Source: Echinarachnius parma
Lineage: Eukaryota > Echinodermata > Echinoidea > Clypeasteroida > Echinarachniidae
Length of the DNA stretch: 64,000 nucleotides
Reading direction: 5' to 3'
Assembly (NCBI GenBank): GCA_037951105.1
Contig: JBAMJV010005548.1
Span: 27,501 to 91,500, forward strand
This document shows, piece by piece, positions 22,446-34,100 of this stretch (its first letter is position 1; every line of letters starts with the position of its first letter). Below the pieces are notes generated by a model, which saw nothing but the letters and a program-made list of their open reading frames with translations, was not told the origin of the DNA and ran no database searches. The translations under genes were made by a program, and so were the position numbers.

Positions 22446-25400
22446 CTGCAAAAACAAATCAAACAAGAATGATGATTTTAACAATATTTATATGCTGACT
22501 GCATATGGGCTTTGCTGCTGCTGCTGCTGCTGCTGCTGATGATGCTGCCATGGCTGCCTCATAACCAGGGCTAGGGGCTGCGCAGATCTCGGCGTCTGCT
22601 GGGCAGATAAGGCTCACAGTTGGCTGGAAAAAATTAAACAAAATGAGCTTCATAAGGGCTTTGCTGCAGCTGCAGCTGCTGCTGCTGCTGTGGCCTCGAA
22701 GTGGTCTGGGCTTGGGGCTGACCTGGGGTTGACCTGGGGCCGAAAAGGGACCCACATGGCTCACCAGTCACAGGATTAAAGTTGGCTTTAAAAAAAACAA
22801 TCAGACAGGAGGGAAAGTTACAAAAAAAATATATACGCTGGCTGCATTTAGGCTTTGCTGCTGCTGTGATGGCTGCCTCGCAGCGGCCCAGGCTTGGGGC
22901 TATGCTGGACTGGGCGTCTGCTTAGCAGACGGGACCCATACGGCTCAGTATTCACAGGATTGAAGTTGGCTGGACAAAATTAATAAAATAAAAGGAGAAC
23001 AACAGTTATTACAAATTTTGTTGTTCCTTGCTCTTTTGTAATTGTAATTCCTTTGGGGGTTTTTTACCCTGATTTAACCATATATACCTTATAAGAAAGG
23101 AAATTGTGATGGTCCTAAGGTGCTCGTTATGACGAGGTTCCACTGTAAGCTCCAATTAAATCTAAAACTGTTGGTGGAACACAACGGGTGGCAAACCTGC
23201 TGCGTCTACAAAACCACTAATTGAGGGCTTCATGCAGTGACACCAAATAATCAGATACAAACAAATTAAAATTTTCAAAGTAACATCTGTGGTTCATGTA
23301 CCATTAAACATATTTCAAATTTCCTCTTTATTTGTATTCGACTTCGTAGAGCAATTCCAAGAAAAAAGTCAAATTGCTACCAAAAGCTCACCCCTTTGCC
23401 ATTTGAAATTGTATGGAAATATTTATATTGCTATTGAAAAATATTTTGGTACTAATAATAATGAGAACAAAAGTGTTCTCAATCCTGGGAAAAAAAATTT
23501 GCGTGGAAATTTCACAGCAAATAAAATGATGTTAACAATTCATGAAAATGTCAGTAAAATCCATAAAGTTCAAATGGTCATACCTCTCTTTAATATTTCT
23601 TGGCCATCTTGGGTAGCCCAGAAATAACAAAATCACATAAATCCCATAACATGGTAACAGATGGAATCTTTTACTTACGAAAAGTTATACCAATATCGGC
23701 TATTTTGGTTCTAAAGGTGGTTTCAACAAATTAAGTGACGCAACTTTTGCCTAATTCAAACAAAATGGTGGCCGGAAAATTTGCTCTAGAATACAAACGA
23801 CCTACACAAAATTGCTGATCGTGGTATTATTTTTCTTGGTAAAAGATTTGGGCCAGTCTTTATACGTCCATGTAACTGATCCTTTCATTCTTTATCTCAA
23901 GGATATCCACTTTTTTCCTTTTCATATATCTAGTGAAACCTCGTTATCAACAAGGAAATTTTGCTGGTCCCTTTGTTGTTTTTACTCAGATATAACAAGG
24001 TAATTTTCAGGGTTCTGAGCTAGGACCTTGTTATAATGAAGTTCCACAGTATATAATATATTTGCAAAACATGCATGATCTGATAGTCTACCAATACTCA
24101 CAAACTGGTCTGAATGGCTTCGCTGGACCCTGATCCTGAGCAGCTGTGGCGAATGGCGCCTGGCTGGGTGGGGGCTGTCTCCTCTGGGCTGGGGCCGGAG
24201 CGGGGGCTGGGTCATCGGAACCCCCAAACAGGTTGATGTTGCTTCTCCCACCGGGGGGCGCTAGAACCCTGCATGACAAAAAAATTAAAAATACAACGAA
24301 TCAAAATTAAATGGAAGTGTTTAACCCCTTACAAATCAAGATATGATGACATAAATGGTACCCTGGGGTACCAAACGAATATCCGCCATTTTGTTTAATT
24401 ATTTATTTATTTTTTAGGGCTGTACCGGGGTATAGCGTGCATACAAGCGCGCGCTGCACTGCATACACAACGCAATACGGTTGTGCTTCGAGTGGACACA
24501 AGATGGCGCTACACAACGCGGTTCCCCGGGGTACCGCGTGTGTCATCATATCTCCAATCTCTGTATCTCTGTCTGTGGACTCAAAATCCGAAATTGCGCT
24601 CTATATATCCCAATCCCGGAAAAACTGCTCAATGAGTCAAGCACGCGTTTATATTGCACGTAGAGCAGTTGCGCGACTGAAGTAGAGCGGTTTTGCACAG
24701 CTCTATCACTCATCAAAAAGACACAGAGCGCAAGCAATTACGATCCAATGCATGCACGCACGGCGTAGTGACCGGAGCAATTCCTGCATACAGGATCCTA
24801 TGGGCTAGTACATATAGCTATATACCCAGTGATAAAAATACATGGGGGCAAATCCCCCCACCCCCCCACCCGCTCCTTGAAATCATAAACGAGCCCCCAT
24901 AAATATGCATCTTAGAGTTCATTGCAGAACAGAGTTTAGAGTGTTATTTTAATGCAGGCAAGCTTAAAGGTAGCCCCTCCCCCTCCCCCCCCCCCCCCCC
25001 AAATTTGTTTTGTTTTGGTTATTTTCCCCCGGCTATACCATCATACCATACAAAATAAAGTTTGATGTTTAAAATGATACCTTCTTATAAATTCAGCTTA
25101 AAGGAACTACAGCGTCAAAATGGCTTAATTTTCACAATTAGGCTCTCTATAAGTAATTTGTCCTCAAGAAAAAGAATTTGGCAGTCATTTCCCATGAAAT
25201 CAATCAATTTTTGGGTAATTAGTAAATATCTAATTGTCCTGGGAACGCCCCTTTTAAATCGCCAAAATCTATTATGCTGCCCTCTATTTGGTGTGACGTC
25301 ATCTAAAGAACTTCGCCCCATAGTCTCTGTACACGACGCCTCTCTAAATTCTCTAGACGTAAGCCGATGAATTGTCAATCACGCTGCTGATTTTGGACCC

Positions 25401-25935
25401 TAAATGTGGGCGGGGGGGCATAAACTGGCTGCTAAGTGAGATTTGGCATCAGAAAATTACCCTAAAATCACTACTGTGTTTATTTTCATGGAGTTCTTTT
25501 CTGCAGACCTAGTTTACAAGTCATCAACTATGGAATAAGTGCCAAAATACGTTGTATTCTTTAGTTCCTTTAAGTAGTATTTTTGAAGATAGGACTATTT
25601 TAATATTGTTTCTTATCATTTTCGCTGTATTTCAGCAGTATAATCATAATTATCTCTAATTGATAAGAACTGTTGGTTTCTGCATAAACCTTTCATCTAT
25701 TCTCTTTATCCACGAATACAAAATCTGTCGCATTTTCTGAACTTAAGCTAGATGTAGATGATTTTTCTTGCACGAACAGGAAAGTAGGAAAAAGTAAGGC
25801 TTTGCTGTAGTATATGACAGCAGATAAAGCCTATAAAAGTGATTTTTTTTCTCAGTCTAGCTTCTTTGGACTAAAGAATACTTACTTTGAGGTATTCTTG
25901 CCCTCTTTTCCCGAGTAGATAATAGTAGTGGTCAT
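22174..25935 (-). CDS. JPT1: Jupiter microtubule-associated homologue (HN1 family), three coding exons
   Basis: Small, largely disordered microtubule-associated protein family (Jupiter in flies, JPT1/HN1 and JPT2/HN1L in vertebrates). Coding exons on the minus strand: 25935-25886 (starts MTTTIIYSGKEGKNTS), 24268-24102 (VLAPPGGRSNINLFGG, then Pro/Ala/Gln-rich), 22445-22174 (Pro/Gln-rich with two CAG-coded Gln runs, ending NPPGGKSSISF and TAA). All have GT donors and AG acceptors and the phases fit (2 then 1), giving 162 residues, the family size. The paired landmarks are the family signature: RVLxPPGGxSN near the N terminus and NPPGGKSS at the C terminus. An AG acceptor at about 25977 implies at least one upstream noncoding exon. 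Invertebrates usually have one Jupiter gene, so the 1 versus 2 assignment is nominal. Intron 2 contains degenerate copies of the last exon. Confidence 0.88.
22500..22980 (-). pseudogene. Three degenerate upstream copies of the last Jupiter exon
   Basis: Minus-strand copies lie at about 22975-22850, 22790-22650 and 22618-22500. Each begins with an AG followed by CCAAC (TCCAG, TAAAG and TTCCAG respectively), then NFNPV-like codons, PQ-rich codons and a CAG repeat. Spacing is about 160-180 bp. The outermost copy shifts frame after NFNPVNTEPYGS. The middle one stays open for about 50 codons (NFNPVTGEPCGS to QQSPYEAHFV) and then meets TAA. The innermost meets TAG early. None has the PPGGKSS box. 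These are relics of tandem exon duplication; the middle copy could in principle be an alternative terminal exon. Confidence 0.85.
22985..24100 (-). other. Jupiter homologue intron 2, remaining part
   Basis: AT-rich. Contains sequence such as CCTTGTTATAATGAAGTTCC near 24033 and CTCGTTATGACGAGGTTCC near 23127, fragments of a dispersed repeat also seen near 62900. No exon recognised. Confidence 0.5.
24102..24268 (-). CDS. JPT1: Jupiter homologue, second coding exon
   Basis: Acceptor CATGCAG, donor GTTT-GTGAGT. Encodes VLAPPGGRSNINLFGG followed by a Pro/Ala/Gln linker and KPFRPV. The PPGG box with the following S-N-hydrophobic pattern identifies the family. Confidence 0.88.
24270..25885 (-). other. 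Jupiter homologue intron 1
   Basis: Holds a CpG-richer patch around 24420-24560 (AAGCGCGCGCTGCACTGC, GTTCCCCGGGGTACCGCG), a C run near 24984 and the MITE at 25098-25573. No coding sequence recognised. Confidence 0.5.
25098..25573. mobile_element. MITE with TTAAAGGAACTA ends (about 475 bp)
   Basis: TTAAAGGAACTACAGCGT on the left is mirrored by ACGTTGTATTCTTTAGTTCC and TTTAA on the right. No transposase frame; the two short open frames inside are not conserved proteins. Confidence 0.75.
25886..25935 (-). CDS. JPT1: Jupiter homologue, first coding exon
   Basis: Starts ATGACCACTACTATTATC (MTTTII, similar to the MTTTTTF start of vertebrate JPT1) and ends TCAAA with a GTAAGT donor. The 5' leader continues to an acceptor TTTTCATAG at about 25977-25988. 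Confidence 0.82.
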
Positions 25936-26018
25936 CTTGAGGACTTGAGATGGGATGGAAGTCAAGTGGAGAAATCTATGAAAATAAGCATAAAAGTTGT
26001 AATGCTAATATGTTACAT

Positions 26019-26172
26019 GTAATTAATTGAGGCATTCTCTTCAAAGACGTGCCCACGACTTGGTACACATGACTAAAAGAACCCACCTATGCAATGTGTA
26101 TAGTGCAGCGGTTCTTTTAGTCATGCATGCCAAGTCGTGGGCACGTCTTCAAAGAGAATGCCTTAATTGATT
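26019..26172. mobile_element. Palindromic MITE-like element
   Basis: TTAATTGAGGCATTCTCTTC, GACGTGCCCACGACTTGG on the left pair with CCAAGTCGTGGGCACGTC, AGAGAATGCCTTAATTGA on the right, and GACTAAAAGAACC with GGTTCTTTTAGTC. Confidence 0.87.
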
Positions 26173-26580
26173 TAGACAAATTAATAATCAAATTGGTAAC
26201 ATTTGGTGTACCTTAAGAAACAAAGATCATTTTGTTTTTATTTTTCAATAATGAACTTAATGACATGTAATACAAATCCTGAGCATTTAATTGTCTTGAA
26301 AATTACATTTATATTGCCATTTGCCATAGGCTCTAAGTTGAAAAATGTATTTATTTTTCATGAAATAATAATGTTTGCATGATAATTTGTCAAACTTTTG
26401 GTTGTGTACATTGTTTTGTTATTGTTATATTTGTATTAAATATGAACATCGGTTTTGTGCAGTTATTATGGTGCCTGGTAAGGTATATTATAAATGTAAT
26501 TATATTGAATATTGTATACTATACTTGGAAACCAAGACTAGAAAGTTTTAATAATGCCATGGCATGGGCATGGGGAATGC

Positions 26581-26720
26581 TAGATCAACAAATCTTATCT
26601 TTTTCACGGCCTCTTTTACATTTAATTGCAGTTTTTTACTGTCGGCCATTCTATGGCCGACAGTAAACAAATGCAATTAAATGTAAAAGAGGCCATGATG
26701 AAGATAGATTTGTCGATCTA
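26581..26720. mobile_element. Hairpin MITE, TAGATCGACAAAT family, copy 1
   Basis: TAGATCAACAAATCTTATCT pairs with AAGATAGATTTGTCGATCTA; GGCCTCTTTTACATTTAATTG is mirrored, and the centre is TTTACTGTCGGCCAT/ATGGCCGACAGTAAA. A shorter relative is at 26868-26970. Confidence 0.87.
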
Positions 26721-26867
26721 AGGGAGTGCATTCGTGCCCGTGACAGAATATTATTGTTTTATTTGTTTCCATTAATTTACTTCTTTTACAACTTAGATAT
26801 ACAGTATATATTTGAAAGCTATGTTTTATTTTTGTTGAGTTCTTCGTCAGGTCTTCGTATCGTACAT

Positions 26868-26970
26868 TAGATTGACAAATTTATCCTTTTCATGGCCTCT
26901 TTTACTGTAAAACTTAAAAGACTGCAGTAACTGTAAAAGAGGCCATGACAAAGATAGATTTGTCGATCTA
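26868..26970. mobile_element. Hairpin MITE, TAGATCGACAAAT family, copy 2
   Basis: TAGATTGACAAATTTATCC and CATGGCCTCTTTTAC on the left pair with GTAAAAGAGGCCATG and GATAGATTTGTCGATCTA on the right. It shares its arms, but not its centre, with 26581-26720. Confidence 0.85.
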
Positions 26971-27602
26971 ATCATATATATTCTGAATTTGATACCTGGA
27001 TAATATCACACATAGGTACATTACAGTAGCATTGTGTGGAGATCAACCTCTTCCGCCTGCTGCACTATCCAAAACATAAACAATTTTTGTCGGCCGATTT
27101 CTCCCTAAATTTACCAGCAAATGCAAACAAACTTTCGTTTATGTGATCCCCAAGTCATATACTTTGATAATAATTACCGACTTTGTTGTTTTGAAGATTG
27201 CAAAATGTAGAAAAAAAAGGATTATTTCCCGTCTGTTTTCATTACCGATGCATCCTAACACACAACGTTCAACTGATGAACGGTACAGTGTATGAATAGG
27301 CAGTATAGTAATCTCCCGTGTATTACCATAATTGCGTGTAAATGGTCCACCTGAGTGGACCATATACTTTGTAGATGTGGATAATATACTGTTTTATAAA
27401 CATTTTTTTGTTAATGGGTTTTAATTTAAACAAATAAACTTGAAGTAAACTGTCTGCTTGAAATAAGTTATAACTTATTTCTGCTTGAAATAAGTTATAA
27501 CTTATTTAGTTAACTAGGATAATGTAATAACTGTGTATTCTAGTTTTAAGTTCATGTACTTCTTTTTGTCTTCTTGTATACAGTCCATGTCCAGTCACTT
27601 AC

Positions 27603-27680
27603 CAACAAACAGGCAGGGAAGAGTCTCAGCACAGCTCAGGCAAGGGGCGGTCACAGGCAAAATCAACCAGCAGATCAGTT
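27603..27680 (-). other. Candidate noncoding 5' exon of the Jupiter homologue
   Basis: On the minus strand this 78-bp stretch lies between a good acceptor (CTTTCTGTGGTTTCAG) and a strong donor (GTTG-GTAAGTGAC) and is more GC-rich than its flanks. The gene needs an upstream leader exon, and this is the best one I can find within 3 kb. No transcript evidence. Confidence 0.35.
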
Positions 27681-28169
27681 CTGAAACCACAGAAAGACAA
27701 AGACATTATAATTTATATACAACAGCTAGACAAACGACTGACAACATGCATAAATGATTAGCTAGGCAAGAATTTTCAATCATTTCGTAATACGACTAAT
27801 TATAGATTTTATCATCTGTAAATGTAATTAATACTAAATCATGTGATTCAATTAAAATATTATATTTATACTTTATAGACACAGTTAGAGTTACCCGGAA
27901 AACTGGTCCTTCCAAGTTATAATGTAGCTGTAGATTACCTTATTATGTTGAGCGGAAGTGGTGTAGATACTGTAATCTGTATACTGCACAACAATTATAA
28001 TATAGAAATCAACGAGTCGGGGACCTATACACTATTGTATCCTGACGTGACCTATGCTGGTACTGGTAGCTATGATATGCTTGTACGTACTTGTACACGA
28101 TGTGCGGTGAGTCACCTGCGAAACTGGCATATGATAAACAGAAACAGTACCCTTTTACATTACGTCCTA

Positions 28170-28700
28170 TAGGAACCCGTACAGGTGCAGCTGAAGCGCG
28201 CGCGCGGGGTCGTCGTGGGTCTGTTTCGATTTCAAAGGGTAAGTCCGCCCATGCGTAGAGCACTACAATTCGTCGGTTTGCCAAAGTCGATGAAAAGGAG
28301 CCAATGGTCACACTCGTTATAGATACTACATCGAGATATATAGTACAGATGGGTGTGACATTATAAAAAGCTTTATACTTAATCATATCTTTAAGAAATA
28401 AATATAATATAATATTGAGCCGAATAATCATATGAACATGGCATTCTGACTGATACCTCAATTCCCCCAAAATAGATAGATCACGTGATAATGTACCGCT
28501 GATCTGTCACATGTCCAGGGAAATGACCAATCCGCTGACAGGGGTTTTCCCACTAATTTCGCGCGCTAGCTAATGTTTACATCCTTACTAGCTGCTCGAC
28601 TCAGTGCCGCTTATGTGCGATATTTTGTGTCATCATCAGTCACATTTCCATGGATATATAAGCAATTCTATTGGCTCATTTTCGGATTATCTATGATAGC
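28170..28700. promoter_or_regulatory. CpG-richer region with E-box and CCAAT-like sites
   Basis: Contains CTGAAGCGCGCGCGCGGGGT (about 28191), an AAAGG-GTAAGT donor-like site on the plus strand at 28238, the palindrome ATCACGTGAT at 28481 and GACCAATCCGC near 28527. It could be a promoter for the minus-strand Jupiter homologue or a divergent transcript. Weakly supported. Confidence 0.3.
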
Positions 28701-28899
28701 ATTGATCTTCAGATATCTATAAATGTGAGTACATACATGAGAAATCCGTTTGTGCTTTCTATTTTCCAGAATTTCGTGGAACATGGTAATGGACACATCG
28801 ACACTTTTGACAGCTCGTCGCACTTCGCTGATTGCTGGTCAATGCATGTTGTGAGGGTGCGGCCCCTCGGTAAACTCCAGCGGCCCGTGTCATGTCTAG

Positions 28900-30820
28900 T
28901 CGAGTCTGGGCCGGGTGGTTGAAGGAGAAGGTTGCGAACCGCTGTGATTTTCTGCGTGGGATTATCATCAACTTTGTAATTGGTGAAACTGTACAGCTGA
29001 TTTTGCCTGGCATGGAGATGAAGTTTATTTTGCCACGTCGGACTTTCGACTAGAAGAGTATTGTGAAAAACTGTGACATTTGTGTCTTTGAAGTTTGAGG
29101 AACTTTGTCAAACTTGAAAGTTGAATGTAAAATATATGTTTAAAATTAAATTAAAGTCAAAATTGAGTAGATTTTCGATGACAAAAATGTTGCTATAGTT
29201 TGCTAATTTATCAAGTAACATCATTATTACAATGCTAGTATTTATAATCAGACAATCGTTCTGCTAGACTAAAAGATAATTCAGGCGAATGACACTCTAG
29301 ATATATAATAACTTTATAATTATATACAATTTTTAAATTAGAGGATGTTATTGTAAACTTACTTCTGAAATACAACTACAGTACAAGGGGTATTCAGTAC
29401 AAGTATACAACTAGTATATAATAACTTGTGATTTTTCAATTTAACAAACATGCAAAGCATACAGATAAATTAAGTAAGGCTAAGCGGTGAACCAGTGCAC
29501 ATCGATTGACAACACGCTGTGAACTTGATTATGTACACTGCAGACATATTTATTTCCAGTTTGTATTGTTCCTTTTCAAGGTTAAATCAGTCCTGATATT
29601 GTGGATTTTGTGTATATTATTTCCTTGTTGCAAAGCATGAGTAAACGTAATCTTTAAAATGGAAATGATTATTATTTAAGTATAAATGAAGAATGTGTTT
29701 TACTTGTTTTGATAACATATAATGCAATGTGTTAGCAATTTTATACTATGTGTAATATGGATTGTGCATCCATGGTCATTATAACCATGTTTAAATGTGT
29801 GTTTCAAGAGCATAGTCTGCAAAGATAATATTTTACAACTGTTACACGGAAATGTTTAAAGTTGGTCTCATTTTATCATGACTAAATCATAAATGACCTT
29901 TGTGTATTTGATATGTTAGAAGTTACACGTTTACTGCATGTACATCTCAAGTTTCAATTTACTGTTCAGGGTAATTTAACAGTTATTTCCTATGTTACTG
30001 ACTGTTTGCTCTCACTTGGTCAATGTTGATTGACTCCGTAATAGTCGTTATAAAATACACTTATTAAACGTTTATCGTGTAAACTGTAAAATGTTAATGT
30101 TTTCTTAAATTATAAATTATAAGTAGTAGTGTACATGTACCTGTTATTTCTTTCTTTTATTAACATGTCTTTAGCCCAGTTTGAGGTCAATACTGTTTTT
30201 GAATTGTCTCACCTGGAATACTTGAAATATAAGGTTTTGACTAGTGTTATTAAAAAGGTGTGTTTTTTTCAGAATTAATAACTTTTATGTTTCATACATT
30301 GTTCTAAGTGTGTTAAAATAATGGTATAATTAAAGGCATATCATGTACAATTTAGCATCAATATTTATTAAGGAAATGTTTCAAACTCCACAGTATGACT
30401 GTTTATATTGCAGATGCAAAAATGGCACAAAATAATGTGAGATATTGATAGTTTTTACAATCTTGGAAGCTTGGAAAAAGTATGAGCATTGAAATATTGT
30501 ATAATGGTGTGTTTTCCTAATGTTATGTGTAATTGTTAAATGTGTATTTTAGGCAAGGATTTCTCATCTAAAATAATATTGGAGTGACAGTGAGTGTGAC
30601 TGAAAGTCTGAACGTGCATGTGAGGATAGATAATATTTCAGGTCATGTCTTTCTTGTGATAAGATGTTTTGATAGTTTTGCAATGCAATAGGTATGTGTA
30701 GTCTTATTAAATATTGTTATGTTTCCTTATTTTTATATTCATAACTGTATAACAAAAACGTGTTTTATAACCAGTATAAGATCAATAAACCATGGGGATA
30801 TTCATCATGAGTACAATCAA
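28900..30820. other. AT-rich intergenic sequence
   Basis: No open frame, repeat or RNA gene recognised. Low-complexity AT-rich sequence between the two protein-coding genes. Confidence 0.5.
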
Positions 30821-30829
30821 TTATAATCC

Positions 30830-31099
30830 CAGCTCTGGCTGGGCCTTGGCGAAGCGAATGCGAGTGCGTTGCAAGCATGCAGCGTAACGTTGGCTTCGGG
30901 CGCCCCGCGGCAGCCGCGACGCGCTGTAAGTAAATCGGTGCAGTGCAAATGCAGGTCGATCGTGAGCGAGCGTAAATTTGTTTCGAGATGCGTTCTCAAT
31001 TCTGCGGTCGACTCGGATTGTGACAGAAGTTCGAGTCATTTTTCATAGTTCTAACAATGGAGATTTTCTAAAAACATTTGCCTGTTAATTACAGCAGTT
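30830..31099 (+). promoter_or_regulatory. Probable CRAMP1 promoter/5' leader (CpG-rich)
   Basis: A CpG-dense island of about 200 bp (GGCGAAGCGAATGCGAGTGC, GGGCGCCCCGCGGCAGCCGC, GTCGATCGTGAGCGAGCG) in AT-rich DNA, ending just before the proposed first CRAMP1 codon. No TATA box. Its position suggests a CpG-type promoter. Confidence 0.5.
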
Positions 31100-31161
31100 A
31101 TGGCTCGTAAAAGGAAGACATTGTTTAGTGTAAAATCGTCAAAATGTGCTGCGAAAAGGAG
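31100..31161 (+). CDS. CRAMP1: CRAMP1 proposed first coding exon
   Basis: ATG in good context (G at -3, G at +4) opens MARKRKTLFSVKSSKCAAKR and reaches AGGAG-GTAAAA. Spliced to the acceptor at 31553 it stays in frame with the next exon. The alternative is that translation starts at ATG 31555 inside exon 2, with this exon noncoding. The basic N terminus suits a nuclear protein. Choice not settled. Confidence 0.55.
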
Positions 31162-34100
31162 GTAAAAATCATCTGAAAATATTGCCTTATGTTTCTTTGT
31201 TAAACGAGTGCGGCGAACATTTGCAAAAAATATTTTTGTCTTCCGTGTGTTTCTATACAAAATTCCGGGCCTCTGTAACAACCATTTTACGTTGTTTTGT
31301 ACCATTTTTCTGACTCGTTATGAATATTTTGATAAATTGCTTTGTTATAATTTTCATTTTGTTGATCTGGCATAATTTCTTTGCATAGTAAAAACGGGCT
31401 AAATTCGGAAATTTCGGAGCGATCTCCGCATTGAAAACATACATCGGCAGCCATCTTGAAAAATATTTTGTCTCCTGCGTCAATTACCCAAAACATGCAA
31501 GTTCATTATTTCGTCTTTTGAGCATCATTTTTCATATTTGTATATGTTTTTAGAATGCCAGTCACACCTGCAAGTGGAAATGCAAAGGAAACTACAAAAG
31601 GCAAGAAAAAAGGGACCACGGGCGATCAAAAAAATGTTGGAGAGACTTCGTCTGGGCGTGGAGCCGCGAAACAAAAAGAGACAACGCAACCCGTTTTTGA
31701 GAATTTGCCATCAACATCGTCAACCTCAACTCGCATCATAACAACTCCATCTCGATACAACCATCCCTTTTTGCGATCTAGTGTCAAGAAACCAGCTAAA
31801 ATTCAGAGTCCTCCTCCTGCTTCCACTGAAGGTTTGAGTCTATGTTCATTTTTTAGATGTTTAGTCAAGTTAGCCTCAATTATTGGTAGATTTCAATCAT
31901 TACAAAATGTGGCAACCATGCATACTCTCTCATGAAGCTAGTTACCTTACTATTGTTTTCTTTTTTTGTTGTCTATATGTTTATGTTTTATAACTGTTTA
32001 TTATCGATGTGGACAATCACATCATATTGGATAAACTTCTAATTTGGATATGTACAAGATGAAGAATAATGAATTTTTAAAAAGAAATTTACAGTATGTT
32101 TTTAGACTTGAATTTAGATTTTAGACCTTTGTTTGTAAAAGTATATTGATATACCCTACTAATGAATATCTTCCTCTTATGTTTACATTTTTGTTTTGCA
32201 AATTTTGCCTTAAATTTTTGGTATACATTTGGAATTTATGAATATTAACAATTCAAAAATGTTTCCCAAGCAGATTTTCTTCATTGTCATAATAACTTTT
32301 CTTTATCTACAGGTGACCACCATTGTCTTAGAGTTAGATACAACTTCCAAATGCTTTTATGTCTAAAGATGTTTTGATATTGAATTCCATGCATTCTTGG
32401 AACTTCTTTTCATAGTCTCGTCATTTTTCTTTTTTAATTGGTCTCTTTATAAATCCCTTGATTATTTGTTTTTCATAATTTATTTCTTTTTATTTACTGG
32501 CTCTTCCACTAATTGACCAGAGATATTATTACTTCAGTTTGTCCATCTGTAGTCTGTACATACTGCTTTATTGTGAGATATATTATATATGTTGGAGATG
32601 GTTTAGTTTGGATCATTAATACTCTAGTAACATTTTTTTGCTGGTTTGCGTTTTTTATTTGAAATCAAAATTAAAAGCATCATGATGTTCAAGGTCATGC
32701 AGGCTTTTTGTATAAAAACAAATTTGTTGGTGAAAATATATAGAATATAATACTATTTTACAGAAGCATCAAAATTTATAAATAGTACGGTCTCATTCGA
32801 TTGGCCGGAGGAGTTATGTTTTGGGGTTGTCCGTCCGTAGGTGTAAATATTTTTGTTCTGTTCTCGGGATCGTATTATCTCAAGAACCGATTGACGGATT
32901 ATCATCAAATTTGGTACATGTTGAGGAGCCAATGAACTGACTATATTTTGGGGTCAAGGTCAAAGGTCACTGTGCTCAGGCTCAGTAATATGCAAAAATA
33001 GCTTGTAATCTGTTATTTCAAGAACCCATGATGGGTTATTGATCAAAATTAGCACATATTGTACAGTATGTATCTTGAGGAGCCAATTAAATGCTTACAT
33101 GTTGAGGTTATGAGGTTAAAGGTCAAAGGTCATATAGTTCAAATATGCAATAATAACACTGTAATTGCAACATCTCAAGAACCAATTGATGGATTATCAT
33201 CGAACTTAGAAAATGTATACATCTTGAGGAGCCAATGACCTGATTAGAAATTGGGGTCATGAGGTTAAAGGTCAAAGGTCATAGAGTTAAACAATGCCAT
33301 ATGGACTCATAATCGTGACATCTCAAGAACTGATTGATGGATTATCAGCAAACTAGTATCTTGAGGAGCCAATTAATTAGAAATTGAGGTCATGACTCGT
33401 GGGGTCAAAGGTCATGAAGTTAAAATATGCTGGTAATAGCTTGTAATTGTAATTGCGATATCTCAAGAACCAATTGATGAATTATCATCAAACTTGGTAC
33501 CTCCAGGTATGGTGAGGAGCAATCACCAAATTATAGTTTGAGGTTGAAGGTCAAAGGCCACAGGTCTCATATGTGACCTCACACCACAAAACAACCGTTA
33601 TGTCGCGGATATAGTTTCTCTGCAATTAGCTGAAATAATCAAATTTGGTTAAAAGTATGAGATTCAGGATTTTTGTATTTCCTGAATAAAAGTATCTAAA
33701 TCTACCTTCTATTGAATTTTGAGCGTCAGAAATCATGTTTAAGTATGTTTTTTAATTGAATGAAAAATTAGATAACAGCGCTTGATTGGACGCCGATCTT
33801 TGAAGTTGCCTGTTTCTCCCAGGTTGTTTTAAAACTGCTTCATCCATTTTTCAAATCTTTGGCGCTCATTTTCAGAGGGTTTGCCTTGTCTGAATATGAC
33901 AAATTATATACCATTTCAAAGGTAATGAATTCTACTTTGATGTCACGTAAAAACCAGCATAATCATTTTCCCAGACTTATTGGTCGTTTTGTGGTGTACG
34001 GTCACATATATATGGGACAAATCGGACAATCAATAGCTTGTACATGTAATCATTTTAAAAAGATGGTTGACTCATCAATATCAAACTTGGCACCTGTTTA

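Noticed and set aside
27533..27757. 74-codon plus-strand frame with MSSHLPTNRQGRVSAQ
   Set aside because: No family resemblance; the minus strand has better splice signals here, so I prefer a noncoding Jupiter leader exon.
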